The notes beneath the pieces were generated by a model that was not told the origin of the DNA, ran no database searches, and saw only the letters and a program-made list of their open reading frames with translations. From Microbacterium sp. SYP-A9085 (GTDB taxonomy: Bacteria > Actinomycetota > Actinomycetes > Actinomycetales > Microbacteriaceae), in contig NZ_WJII01000001.1 of assembly GCF_009649635.1 (NCBI RefSeq), positions 682,001 through 746,000 on the forward strand: a stretch of 64,000 nucleotides of DNA. The letters are read 5' to 3'. The position numbers and the translations under genes were made by a program. Below are positions 49,161-57,677 of the stretch, in pieces (position 1 is the stretch's first letter; each line of letters begins with the position of its first letter).

Positions 49161-49613
49161 ATGGCAAAGCTGATTCTCACGAATGAGGTCGCCGGGCTCG
49201 GGAGCGCCGGTGACGTGGTCGAGGTCAAGAGCGGGTACGCCCGCAACTACCTCATCCCGCAGGGCTTCGCTGTGGCGTGGAGCCGCGGCGGCGAGAAGCA
49301 GGTGGCGTCGATCCGCGCCGCCCGCGACGCGCGCGCCATCCACGACCACGAGGAGGCCGTGGCGTTGAAGGACGCCATCGAGTCCCACAAGGTCCGCCTG
49401 GCCGTCAAGGCCGGCGCCGAGGGACGCCTGTTCGGCGCCGTCAAGACCGGCGACATCGCCGACGCGGTCAAGGCCGCGGGTCTGGGCGACCTCGACAAGC
49501 GCAAGATCCACATCACCTCGCCGATCAAGGCGACCGGTGAGCACGAGGCGACGGTGCGTCTGCGCGACGATCTGACCGCCGTGATCGCGCTGCAAGTCGT
49601 CGCCGCCAAGTAG
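49161..49613 (+). CDS. rplI: Ribosomal protein bL9
   Basis: bL9 is a two-domain protein bridging the L1 stalk region. The 150 residues start [20 protein letters not shown] after the Met and contain the rRNA-binding [16 protein letters not shown], a connecting helix, and a C-terminal domain ending [20 protein letters not shown] followed by about ten residues. AAGGAG lies before the ATG. It is the last gene of the operon. Confidence 0.97.
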   Translation: MAKLILTNEVAGLGSAGDVVEVKSGYARNYLIPQGFAVAWSRGGEKQVASIRAARDARAIHDHEEAVALKDAIESHKVRLAVKAGAEGRLFGAVKTGDIADAVKAAGLGDLDKRKIHITSPIKATGEHEATVRLRDDLTAVIALQVVAAK

Positions 49614-49683
49614 CGCAGCGATCCGCGTGCGGGCCGTCGACCTCCGGGTCGGCGGCCCTTCGCGTGGGCGCGGGGGCGCACGC

Positions 49684-49794
49684 ACCGCGTCTGCGCCAGT
49701 TTTCAGCATCCGCGCGGCGCCGCGTACCGCGTCTGCGCCAGTTCCCAGCATCCGCGCCACGAATCGGCGCAGCGGATGCCGCGAACTGGCGCAG
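49684..49794. repeat. Direct plus inverted repeats between convergent genes
   Basis: A 32-bp element (beginning ACCGCGTCTGCGCCAGTTTT) occurs at 49684-49715 and again at 49726-49757 with two base changes. A third, inverted partial copy lies at 49772-49794 (ending GAACTGGCGCAG). Each direct copy can pair with the inverted one, giving alternative terminator hairpins for rplI and for the convergent ATPase gene. Confidence 0.75.
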
Positions 49795-49805
49795 TCGTGT
49801 GAAGG

Positions 49806-51380
49806 TCAGAGCCCGCGCGCGATGGCCGCGGCTGCGGCGAGCCATGCGCGACGGGTCGCGGGCCGCAGCGCCTCGAACGTGATGATGCCGTCGACGAGCG
49901 TCGGATCGAATGGGATCGTGACGACCTCGCGCGCTATGGCGCGGAACCCGTCCGCGACGTGCCGGATATCGGCATCCGTCGCCTTCGAATCCGCCTGCGT
50001 GACCACCGCCACCGCCTCCGAGGCCAGTTGCGCCGACCGCGCATCGCGCTCGGCCAGGGCCTCCAGGAGGAGCGCTCCGGCCTCGGCATGGTCGTCGCGG
50101 GTCGTCGTGGCGATCACGAGCTGGTCGGCGTGATCGACCATCTGCAGCCACAGCGGGTCGGTCTCGTCGTTGCCGGAGTCGATCACTATCAGCCGGTAAT
50201 ACTTGGCGGCGACGGCGTGGATGCTCGAAACGTCGGCCGCGGTGATCCGCTGCTCGCTGGCGAGCACCGCGGGCTTCGAGCGCAGCACGTCGTATTTGTC
50301 AGCGGTCTGATGGTGCACGAATGACGCGAGATCCGCGGACTGCGCGCTCGTTCCCAGCAGCCGGTCGGTCTGGGGCAGCAGCTCGAGCAGCGTCGAGTCG
50401 TGCGGGCCTTTCTCCGTGCGCCATCCGAGCGTGCCGCGGGTCTGGTTGTTGTCCCACGCCAGCACGCCGGCACCGCCGTGGCGTGCGAACACCGCCGCGA
50501 GGTTGATCGTCGTGGGGGTCTTCCCCGCCCCGCCTTTGCCGTTGACCACGGCGATAGTGCGCGGACCCGGCCAGTGCTGCGATACCGCGCGAAGATCGGC
50601 GCGCTCGGCGCGCTCCTGCGCGCTGGGCGACACCCGCACGCCCAGCCCCACGAGCGCCCCCCGCCAGCCCTTCGTCGCCGGCTTCTCCACCGTTTCGTGC
50701 TGCAGGAACGACCGCCGCGTCGCGAGGCGCGCGTCGGTCCCGGCGGGTTCGGTGTCCTCCGGGGCCAGGAGGCCGGCGAGGGCCTCTGGAGAGGAGTCCG
50801 GGTCTGCGGGTGCCAGAAGGTCCTCGAAGGCCTCCGGCACGCCCGAGGCGGCCTCGGGGTCCGCCGTCGGCGGGAGGGTCCCGGATGCCTCCGGTGTGGC
50901 CTCCCGCGGGGCCGCCACCGGTGCGGGGGGCACCGGCGGCACGACATGCGCCTGCGGCACGGCCTGCGGCACAGGCGGCATGTCCGGCACGTAAAGAGGA
51001 GCGGGCAGGGTGGCCGGCGCGAGATGCGGTACCGGGAGCGTGGGCGGCACGAGATGCGGTGCGGAGGGCGCGGCATCCACGTCCAGCGCGGACGGCGGCA
51101 CGGTTGCCCCGGATGCGGCGTCCACGGGGGCCGGGACGTCTTCGATCACCGTCATCGACCCGTCGGCGCCGACCAGCAGGTGCACCGCGGCGTCGGGTTC
51201 GACGACCGTCACCGGGACCGAGGTGCCCAGGGATGCCGCGGCCAGCGCGGCGCGATGGACGATCTCGCGGCGGGCATCCTCGTGGCGGGTCGTCGCGATG
51301 CTTTCGACGCGGCCGTCGACCTCGAGTGTCGCCGAGCCGTCCGCACGGATGGTGGCGGCGATCGTCGTGGCGTTCGGCAT
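49806..51380 (-). CDS. MinD/ParA-like ATPase with Pro-rich N-terminal region
   Basis: This 524-residue protein has a small N-terminal domain (1-85), a Pro/Ala/Val-rich low-complexity region (about 86-215) with PVPHL/LPAPL-like repeats, and a P-loop ATPase domain from about residue 270. The deviant Walker A is NGKGGAGKTPTT (280-291) and a later motif is RLIVIDSGNDETDP. No ParB partner is adjacent. Related proteins accompany type VII secretion or polar localisation systems, but none is seen here. The ATG at 51380 follows GAGGAG. Confidence 0.85.
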   Translation of the reverse strand: MPNATTIAATIRADGSATLEVDGRVESIATTRHEDARREIVHRAALAAASLGTSVPVTVVEPDAAVHLLVGADGSMTVIEDVPAPVDAASGATVPPSALDVDAAPSAPHLVPPTLPVPHLAPATLPAPLYVPDMPPVPQAVPQAHVVPPVPPAPVAAPREATPEASGTLPPTADPEAASGVPEAFEDLLAPADPDSSPEALAGLLAPEDTEPAGTDARLATRRSFLQHETVEKPATKGWRGALVGLGVRVSPSAQERAERADLRAVSQHWPGPRTIAVVNGKGGAGKTPTTINLAAVFARHGGAGVLAWDNNQTRGTLGWRTEKGPHDSTLLELLPQTDRLLGTSAQSADLASFVHHQTADKYDVLRSKPAVLASEQRITAADVSSIHAVAAKYYRLIVIDSGNDETDPLWLQMVDHADQLVIATTTRDDHAEAGALLLEALAERDARSAQLASEAVAVVTQADSKATDADIRHVADGFRAIAREVVTIPFDPTLVDGIITFEALRPATRRAWLAAAAAIARGL

Positions 51381-51737
51381 GGTGCTGCTCCTCAGCGGAG
51401 GGACCTCGCGGTCGTCTGGACGGCGGCCCCAGCCCGCCACGATGGCCCCGGCGTGGTCGCCGTTGCCCGCGGCGCCGCGTGTTCACGCGGCCCGGGAGCT
51501 GCGATCATCGCCTCCCCCTTCCGTGCCGGCGGCGGATCGGGCGGACCCGTCCCGCCGTTCGGCAGCGGTGGTCCCCTGCGAGAGGGCACCACGAGGAATT
51601 GTAGTCAGAAGGACCGGGATGATGCTGAGTGCGGCTGGCGCAGGGGCATGACGGATGCCGCGACCGGCCCTCTGGGGAGGGGCGGGCCGCGGCATCCTGG
51701 CGGCGCGGGGGCGGCGCTGGGGTGGCCGCCCCAGGGA
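51381..51737. other. Gene-free spacer between two leftward genes
   Basis: No convincing gene is seen in these 357 bp. A hairpin CTGGGGTGG/CCGCCCCAG at 51717-51734 directly after the surface-protein stop is a likely terminator. TACAAT on the minus strand (51603-51598) is a possible -10 for the ATPase gene, but it has no clear -35 and implies a leader of about 210 bases. Confidence 0.45.
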
Positions 51738-53081
51738 TCACGCCGCGCGGCGCCTCAGCACGCTGAGCATGCCGAGGGTCAGCAGCACTGCCCCGAGTGC
51801 CAGGGCAGTGGTGGGAAACGCTCCGCCGGTGGCGGCGAGTTCGCCGCCGACTGCCGTCGCGGCGCCCATGACGCCCGAGGGCGCCGGGACGCCGGAGGGC
51901 GCCATGACACCGGTCGGTGCCGGCGCACCGCTCGGCGTGGGCCGGACCCCCGGCGCCGGCTGGACCGGAGCGGTGGGGATGCCGGGGCTCGGGTCATCGA
52001 CGACGGCGCCGGTCAGGACCGACACCGTGGCGTCACCGACGGCGAGTGGCTGCGACGGGGCAAGCATGGCCCGGGCGAGCCGGCCCTCCGGTCCGGCCGT
52101 GATCGTGACGCCTGGTGTCGCCACCGGTACAAATGGCGCGGTCACGGTGCCGGGCGTCGTGATGGTGCCGGGCGTCGTGATGGTGCCCGGCGTCACGCTC
52201 TCGCCGAGCAGCGAAACGGCGTTACCGGTAGCTGTCACCGGTGCCGCGATCGGCGCGATCACCTGTGTGCCGCTGAGTGCCCCGTCGGCGCCGCTCGTGG
52301 CCGGCCCCGCGCCCGCTGCGGCGGGCGTGTCGCCGGTCCCGGTCGTCGTGCCGGACGGTGCCGCGCTCGAGGTGCTGTCGCCGACGAGTGAGACGGCGTT
52401 GCCGCCGACGGTGACCGGTGCGGTGACGGGCGCGACGACCTGTGTGCCGCCGAGTGCCCCGTCGGCGCCGCTCGTGGCCGGCCCCGCGCCCGCTAGGGCG
52501 GGCGTGTCGCCGGTCCCGGTCGTCGTGCCGGACGGTGCCGCGCTCGAGGTGCTGTCGCCGACGAGTGAGACGGCGTTGCCGCCGACGGTGACCGGTGCGG
52601 TGACGGGCGCGACGACCTGTGTGCCGCTGCCCACGGAATCGGTGCCGTCGGTCGTGGGGCCGTCCCCGGCTCTCGGCGCAACCGTGGCATCCGTGTCCGC
52701 CGGCGCGGCACCTTGCGAACTGCTCGCACCCACGACGGATACCGCGTTGCCGGACACCGTGACCGGTGCGTTCAATCCAACGACGGCCTGCGTGCCGGAA
52801 CCGGCGCCGTCCGAACCCGAGGTCGTGGCGGCGGTGGGAGTGGTGGTGGACCCGGCCGCAGGCGAGGCGCTGGGGCTTGCTGACTGCGACGAGTCTCCGA
52901 CGAGCGAGACGGCGTTGCCGCCGAGGCTCACCGGTGAGATGACACTGACGACCCCCTGGGTGCCGGACAGCAGCCCGTCATCCCCCGAGGTCTCGGCCGC
53001 ATTGGCGACCGTGGCGCCGACGAGCGTGATGCCGCCGGCCAGGAGCGTGCCCAGCAGGGCGCGCTTGACGTACGTGTGCAT
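51738..53081 (-). CDS. Chaplin-like repeat surface protein with LAATG sorting signal
   Basis: The 447-residue product has a signal peptide (1-28, cleaved after ANA) and five repeats of about 25 residues at 39-63, 95-118, 152-175, 211-234 and 270-293. The repeats share the pattern GTQxVxxxxxPVxxxGNAVS followed by hVG. Ser/Thr/Ala/Gly linkers separate them. A Pro-rich stalk follows (about 362-405), then LAATG at 415-419, a hydrophobic helix (about 422-441) and RRR. The repeat resembles the Streptomyces chaplin domain, but the two chaplin cysteines are Gly or absent. LAxTG is the class E sortase motif used by long chaplins. AGGAGG precedes the ATG. Confidence 0.82.
   Translation of the reverse strand: MHTYVKRALLGTLLAGGITLVGATVANAAETSGDDGLLSGTQGVVSVISPVSLGGNAVSLVGDSSQSASPSASPAAGSTTTPTAATTSGSDGAGSGTQAVVGLNAPVTVSGNAVSVVGASSSQGAAPADTDATVAPRAGDGPTTDGTDSVGSGTQVVAPVTAPVTVGGNAVSLVGDSTSSAAPSGTTTGTGDTPALAGAGPATSGADGALGGTQVVAPVTAPVTVGGNAVSLVGDSTSSAAPSGTTTGTGDTPAAAGAGPATSGADGALSGTQVIAPIAAPVTATGNAVSLLGESVTPGTITTPGTITTPGTVTAPFVPVATPGVTITAGPEGRLARAMLAPSQPLAVGDATVSVLTGAVVDDPSPGIPTAPVQPAPGVRPTPSGAPAPTGVMAPSGVPAPSGVMGAATAVGGELAATGGAFPTTALALGAVLLTLGMLSVLRRRAA
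52261..52614. repeat. 177-bp tandem duplication inside the surface-protein gene
   Basis: Positions 52261-52437 and 52438-52614 are nearly identical 177-bp (59-codon) units, each encoding one GTQVVAPVTAPVTVGGNAVS repeat plus its Ser/Gly linker. The near identity at the DNA level points to a recent in-frame duplication and a length-variable gene. Confidence 0.85.
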
Positions 53082-53160
53082 GAGTCCTCCTCGGACTGAT
53101 CGGTGTGCGGCGCGCGAGCGCGCCGAAGGCATGCCGCCCCATAGGGCGACCGGGACCCGA

Positions 53161-54105
53161 TCAGTCGGGGGAGACGTCCGTGGCGTACACGGGCGCAGCC
53201 GGCGACAGGTCGTCGCCGGGCCGTCCCCTTCGCACCCAGGCACGGTGCGCGAAGAGAAGGCCCGCCGTGAGCAGCGCGGCCGCGCCGGATCCCGCTCCCG
53301 CAGGACCCGATGACGAAGAACCCACCGCGGCGCTCACGCCGGGCGGGGAGAACAGTGCGGAGAGGGTCATCGGCGCTGCGCTCGCCGCCGTCACCGTGGC
53401 GACGGCGGCGGTCGTGACGAAATGGGCGCCCGCCGAGGCCGTAGCGCTCCACCATGCCTGAAGCGTCGCCCAGGATGGGCCCGTGGATGCCGGTGGGCCG
53501 GCGGTAGCGGGGGCAAGCGGAACGAGCAGCTGCAGCGGTGCATCGGGTGCGGTCGCGGTGATTGGCGTCACCACGTCGTTGATCGCTCCGCCAGCGACGC
53601 TGAGCACGCCGTCGACGGCCGACGTGGCCGCCGACGTGAGGGCTGTCATCAGATGGAGGGGCGCGACGAGGCGGCTCACCACGGGAGTCTGCGCGACGGG
53701 GTCCACGACCTCGGCACGCAGGATCGGGGTGGTCGACGCGCGGGAGCCGATGGCGCCAAGGGCGCGCTGGATGTCGGTACGGGCGTGGGCGACGACGGTC
53801 GAGGCCTTCGGGGCGGTCGGCGAAACGACTGGGGTCGTCATGGTGACGGGAATGTCAGCATCCGTCGCGGCGCGGGCAGCGCCTTCCGTGACCTCGCCCG
53901 CCGAGCCGGTGAGCCCGTGCGCGGCGTCGTCGACGACGCCGATCAGCGTCGACAGGCCGAACCCGGGCGCGTCGTCGTCCGCGCTGGCCGCGTGGGCGGC
54001 GGCACCCCCTCCGAAGACGATGGCGATGAGGGCCCAGGCGAGCGCAAGGCCCACTCCGGCGATCGCGAGCCACACGGCTCGGCCGATCCTCGACGGAATG
54101 TCCAC
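53161..54105 (-). CDS. Secreted or membrane-anchored Ala-rich protein
   Basis: The 314-residue product begins DIPSRIGRAVWLAIAGVGLA after the GTG. An N-terminal hydrophobic segment (7-34) looks like a signal peptide or anchor with a possible AHA cleavage site. The rest is Ala/Thr/Val-rich with no cysteine, and a hydrophobic segment lies near the C-terminus (about 270-287). The GTG at 54105 is five bases after GGGGAGG; a longer GTG at 54138 is possible. It lies 79 bp upstream of the chaplin-like gene on the same strand, so joint expression is likely. Function unknown. Confidence 0.75.
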   Translation of the reverse strand: MDIPSRIGRAVWLAIAGVGLALAWALIAIVFGGGAAAHAASADDDAPGFGLSTLIGVVDDAAHGLTGSAGEVTEGAARAATDADIPVTMTTPVVSPTAPKASTVVAHARTDIQRALGAIGSRASTTPILRAEVVDPVAQTPVVSRLVAPLHLMTALTSAATSAVDGVLSVAGGAINDVVTPITATAPDAPLQLLVPLAPATAGPPASTGPSWATLQAWWSATASAGAHFVTTAAVATVTAASAAPMTLSALFSPPGVSAAVGSSSSGPAGAGSGAAALLTAGLLFAHRAWVRRGRPGDDLSPAAPVYATDVSPD

Positions 54106-54334
54106 GCTCACCTCCCCACCGACGTCGAACGTCTCCACGCGCGCAGCAGTGCGCCGTGCTTGAGGGTGCCTGGACTGCCGACCATACCCGGCTGGCGGCG
54201 TCGTGTCCAGGGTCTCTTCACAGGGGCGCCGGCTCGGCGGGAATTGACGGTGTCCGCCGATTGCGGCAACCCAAGATCCGTGGCTGTGGTATTCGCGCTC
54301 GCGCAGGCCCCCGAGCGCGCGCGAGCGCGGTGAT

Positions 54335-54530
54335 TGTGCATAACTCTGTGGGAACCGGCAACCTTCAACCCGTGCTTAAAGCACATTTCTATCCACAGGC
54401 GGTGGAACGGCAAACCCCAGGTGAAACTGCAAAAAAAATCGCGATATCGAGAATTACACAAGTGTTGTCCACAGGCAGTCTGCACAGGTGTCTCGGCGTT
54501 TTTCGCACGCTGTCCACATAGTTATCCACA
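54335..54530. promoter_or_regulatory. DnaA-box cluster upstream of dnaB
   Basis: Six DnaA-box-like nonamers lie in 196 bp: TGTGCATAA 54335-54343, TGTGGGAAC 54347-54355, CTATCCACA 54389-54397, TTGTCCACA 54465-54473, CTGTCCACA 54510-54518 and TTATCCACA 54522-54530 (perfect). An A8 tract (54431-54438) and A+T-rich sequence lie between the groups. Box order and orientation resemble oriC. The 617-bp spacer 54106-54722 holds no gene. Confidence 0.85.
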
Positions 54531-54722
54531 GGCTCTGTTGCAGCCCGGATACGTCATCTCTACCGTGGGTGTCTGGCCCATCCCGAAGCCGGTGCATCTC
54601 ACTGTCGAGAGGGATGTCGGAGCCGCGTGCTCTCCTGTGAGCACGGCCGGCTGTGGCATCCATTGCACCGGTGCAGGGCGTGTCATGTGCGTGGCCGAAA
54701 AACTGAAGGGGGACAAAGCGTC

Positions 54723-56096
54723 GTGTCGATCGCGGACATTTCCGACGAGCGGTTGGGCGGGCCTCGCCAGACCGAGCGGACCCTTCCCCATGACGTGCTG
54801 GCCGAGCAGAGCGCGCTGGGCGGCATGCTGCTGTCGAAGGATGCTGTCGCCGACGTCATCGAGAGCCTGCGCGGAGCGGACTTCTACGTCCCCAAGCATG
54901 AGCTGATCTTCGAGGCGATCCTCAACCTGTACTCGCACGGCGAGCCGACGGACGTCATCACGGTCACCGACGAGCTGATCAAGACCGGCGATCTGCAGCG
55001 CGCGGGCGGTGCAGACTACCTGCACACGCTGACCTCGATAGTGCCGACGGCGGCGAATGCCGGGTACTACGCGTCGATAGTGTCGGAGCGGGCACTGCTG
55101 CGCCGCCTGGTGGAGGCCGGCACGCGCATCGTGCAGATGGGGTACTCCGGCCAGGGCGAGGCCCTCGACCTCGTCAACACGGCGCAGGCCGAGATCTACG
55201 GGGTGACCGGGACCGAGGCATCCGAGGACTACGTGCCGCTGACGGTGGCGGTGGATGCTGCGGTCGACGAGATCGAGGCGGCACGCGGTCGTGACGGCCA
55301 GATGACCGGCATCCCGACCGGGTTCCGCGAGCTCGACGACCTGACGAACGGTCTGCACCCCGGCCAGATGATCGTCGTCGCCGCGCGGCCCGCGATGGGC
55401 AAGTCGACGCTCGCGCTGGACTTCGCGCGCGCGGCCGCGATCAAGCACAACCTGCCGGCGATCTTCTTCTCGCTCGAGATGGGGCGCAGCGAGATTGCTA
55501 TGCGCCTGCTTGCCGCCGAGGGGGCGATCCCGCTGCAGAACATGCGCAAGGGCACGCTCGATTCGCGCGACTGGACGACCGTCGCCGCGACTCGTGGCCG
55601 CATCAACGACGCGCCGCTGTACATCGACGACAGCCCGAACATGACGCTCGTCGAGATCCGGGCGAAGTGTCGGCGACTCAAGCAGCGGGTCGGCCTGAAG
55701 ATGGTGGTGATCGACTATCTGCAGCTGATGTCGTCGGGTAAGCGGGTCGAGTCGCGTCAGCAGGAGGTCAGCGAGTTCTCTCGCGCGCTGAAGCTGCTCG
55801 CGAAGGAGCTCCAGGTCCCAGTCATCGCGCTGTCGCAGCTGAACCGTGGTCCCGAGCAGCGGCAGGACAAGCGTCCGCAGGTCAGCGATCTGCGCGAGTC
55901 CGGGTCGATCGAGCAGGATGCCGACATGGTGATCCTGCTGCACCGCGAGTCGGTGTACGACGCCGACAGCCGCCCCGGCGAGGCCGACCTCATCGTCGCC
56001 AAACACCGCAACGGTCCCACCGCGACGATCGAGATAGCGTTCCAGGGCCACTTCTCCCGGTTCGCGGACATGGCGCCGGCGGGGGACTTCGCGTAG
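54723..56096 (+). CDS. dnaB: Replicative DNA helicase DnaB
   Basis: DnaB is the hexameric helicase that unwinds DNA at forks. The 457-residue product has the N-terminal primase-binding domain (PHDVLAEQSALGGMLLSKDA) and the RecA-like ATPase with Walker A AARPAMGKST, MVVIDYLQLM and SQLNRGPEQRQDKRPQVSDL. No intein interrupts it. The GTG at 54723 is chosen; GGGGG lies somewhat far upstream (ten bases), so the exact start is not certain. Confidence 0.96.
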   Translation: MSIADISDERLGGPRQTERTLPHDVLAEQSALGGMLLSKDAVADVIESLRGADFYVPKHELIFEAILNLYSHGEPTDVITVTDELIKTGDLQRAGGADYLHTLTSIVPTAANAGYYASIVSERALLRRLVEAGTRIVQMGYSGQGEALDLVNTAQAEIYGVTGTEASEDYVPLTVAVDAAVDEIEAARGRDGQMTGIPTGFRELDDLTNGLHPGQMIVVAARPAMGKSTLALDFARAAAIKHNLPAIFFSLEMGRSEIAMRLLAAEGAIPLQNMRKGTLDSRDWTTVAATRGRINDAPLYIDDSPNMTLVEIRAKCRRLKQRVGLKMVVIDYLQLMSSGKRVESRQQEVSEFSRALKLLAKELQVPVIALSQLNRGPEQRQDKRPQVSDLRESGSIEQDADMVILLHRESVYDADSRPGEADLIVAKHRNGPTATIEIAFQGHFSRFADMAPAGDFA

Positions 56097-56189
56097 GGGT
56101 ACCGAACCACTGTTTCGGATCTATATACGAGTAATCCGGCTCCTCCCCAGCGCTGACACTGAAGCGCGCTTCCACAGATTCGACAAGAT

Positions 56190-56229
56190 TCGAACATTTG
56201 CTTGATCCACCTTCGAAACTGCGTACTAT
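56190..56229 (+). promoter_or_regulatory. Leaderless promoter overlapped by a LexA-like (SOS) box
   Basis: TTGATC (56202-56207) and TACTAT (56224-56229) are 16 bp apart, and the -10 ends six bases before the ATG at 56236, which fits a leaderless transcript. TCGAACATTTGCTTGA (56190-56205) matches the actinobacterial SOS box TCGAAC-N4-GTTCGA at 10 of 12 positions and overlaps the -35, where LexA would repress. Confidence 0.55.
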
Positions 56230-56235
56230 AGAAGC

Positions 56236-57600
56236 ATGGAAGACGCGCTGACGGGACTCGACGAGGCGATGGTCGCTCTGCGGCACGCCTGGTTGATCGA
56301 TGCCGAGCGCGCGGCGGTGCCCGCCGAGCAGCTCGACACGGCGCATCTGGTCACCGTCACCGCAGCGCTCGCCGCGCTGGGGCGGCGTCTCGATACGGTC
56401 CGCGCCCAGGTCGCGGCAGGGATCGATAGGGCATCCCGCCCCGAACTCGGAGCGGACTCGCTCGCGAAGCAGCAGGGCTACCGCGACCCGTCCGCGTTGA
56501 TCGCCGCCACGACGGGGATCGGCGCTGGCCAGGCCAAGCGACTCGTGGCCGTCGGCAAGGCTATAGCGCCGCGGCAGGCGCTGACCGGTGCGCCGCTGCC
56601 GGCCAAGCATCCCCATGTCGCGGACGGGATGCGTCGCGGCGCCCTGGGCGAAGCGGCGGCGGGTCTCATCATCGGGATGCTGGAGCGGGTCGCCGTCCGC
56701 TCGAGTGCAGAGGACCGCGATCGGGCAGAGCAGACCCTCGTCGAGCGCGCGCCGGGGCTCACTCTGGATCAACTGCGAAGGCTCATCACTCATGCCGAGG
56801 CATGGCTGGATCAGGACGGCGTGGAACCCGCAGAACGCGATCGCCGCGGGGAGCAGTATCTCCGCCTGTACGAACGCGACGGGTTCCTGCATGTGGACGG
56901 GAAACTGGAGATCGTCACCGGTGCGCCCGTGAAGGCGGCGATCGAGGGCCTGGTGACGGCCGCGTTCCGAGAGAGCCGCGACGATGTCACCGCCGGAGAC
57001 GATGATGCGATCCGCGCGACGGTGCAACAGCGGCAGGCCGCCGCGCTGATCCAGCTCGCCGAACACGCGCTGAGCTGCGATCACACCGATCTGCCCCTGG
57101 GCGGGGCCACCGTCGTGGTGCGGATGAGACTCGAGACCCTCACCGACGGCGTCGGGCTCGCCGAGATCGACGGGATCACCCAGCCGATCTCCCCCGCCGC
57201 CGCCCGCCACGTGGCCGCAACCGCCGGGATCATCCCGGTCGTGCTGGACGGCAAGTCCGAGATCATGGACTGGGGCAGGGCCAGGCGGCTGTTCACCCCG
57301 CCGCAGCGCTTCGCCCTCGTCGAACGCGACGGCGGGTGCGCGATGTGCAACCTGCCACCCGGGATGACGAAAGCCCATCATCTGAACTGGTGGCGCAGAG
57401 ACCACGGCAGAACGAACATCGACGAGGGCGTCCTGCTCTGCGAATCGTGCCATCATCGCATCCACGACAACGGGTGGGAGATCCGCATCGAGGGCCGCGG
57501 CACGACGGCCAGAGTCTGGTTCATCCCACCCCCGACGGTGGACCCCGCCCGGACCCCACGCCTCGGCGGGCGGGCGCGCTTCCACTGCGCGGCCGCCTGA
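56236..57600 (+). CDS. DUF222 and HNH endonuclease domain protein (13E12 repeat family)
   Basis: The 454-residue product has an N-terminal helical DUF222 region (about 1-300) and a C-terminal HNH domain with CAMCNLPPGMTKAHHLNWWR and LLCESCHHRIHDNGWEI, which supply zinc-binding Cys pairs and catalytic His. Such genes are multicopy in many actinobacteria and several mycobacterial members are SOS-induced; the biological role is unknown. Arg57 is encoded by the rare AGG (in GAT AGG GCA). Confidence 0.9.
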   Translation: MEDALTGLDEAMVALRHAWLIDAERAAVPAEQLDTAHLVTVTAALAALGRRLDTVRAQVAAGIDRASRPELGADSLAKQQGYRDPSALIAATTGIGAGQAKRLVAVGKAIAPRQALTGAPLPAKHPHVADGMRRGALGEAAAGLIIGMLERVAVRSSAEDRDRAEQTLVERAPGLTLDQLRRLITHAEAWLDQDGVEPAERDRRGEQYLRLYERDGFLHVDGKLEIVTGAPVKAAIEGLVTAAFRESRDDVTAGDDDAIRATVQQRQAAALIQLAEHALSCDHTDLPLGGATVVVRMRLETLTDGVGLAEIDGITQPISPAAARHVAATAGIIPVVLDGKSEIMDWGRARRLFTPPQRFALVERDGGCAMCNLPPGMTKAHHLNWWRRDHGRTNIDEGVLLCESCHHRIHDNGWEIRIEGRGTTARVWFIPPPTVDPARTPRLGGRARFHCAAA

Positions 57601-57677
57601 CGGCTCGCACGTCGCGCTGCCACATCGCCACCGTCGCAACCGCTCGCGGCCGCCGCCGGTGTGCGAGAGTATGCGCC

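Noticed and set aside
49806..51380. Second chromosome or plasmid partition system
   Set aside because: The ATPase has a ParA-like P-loop but no ParB or extra parS nearby, and the true parAB locus is at 17.8-19.8 kb.
50400..52391. Open frame of 663 codons on the + strand opposite the ATPase and surface-protein genes
   Set aside because: Low-complexity Arg/Gly-rich shadow spanning two genes with good starts, ribosome sites and recognisable domains on the other strand.
54723..56096. Intein in dnaB
   Set aside because: The helicase motifs follow one another at normal spacing and the length of 457 residues is usual for an uninterrupted DnaB.
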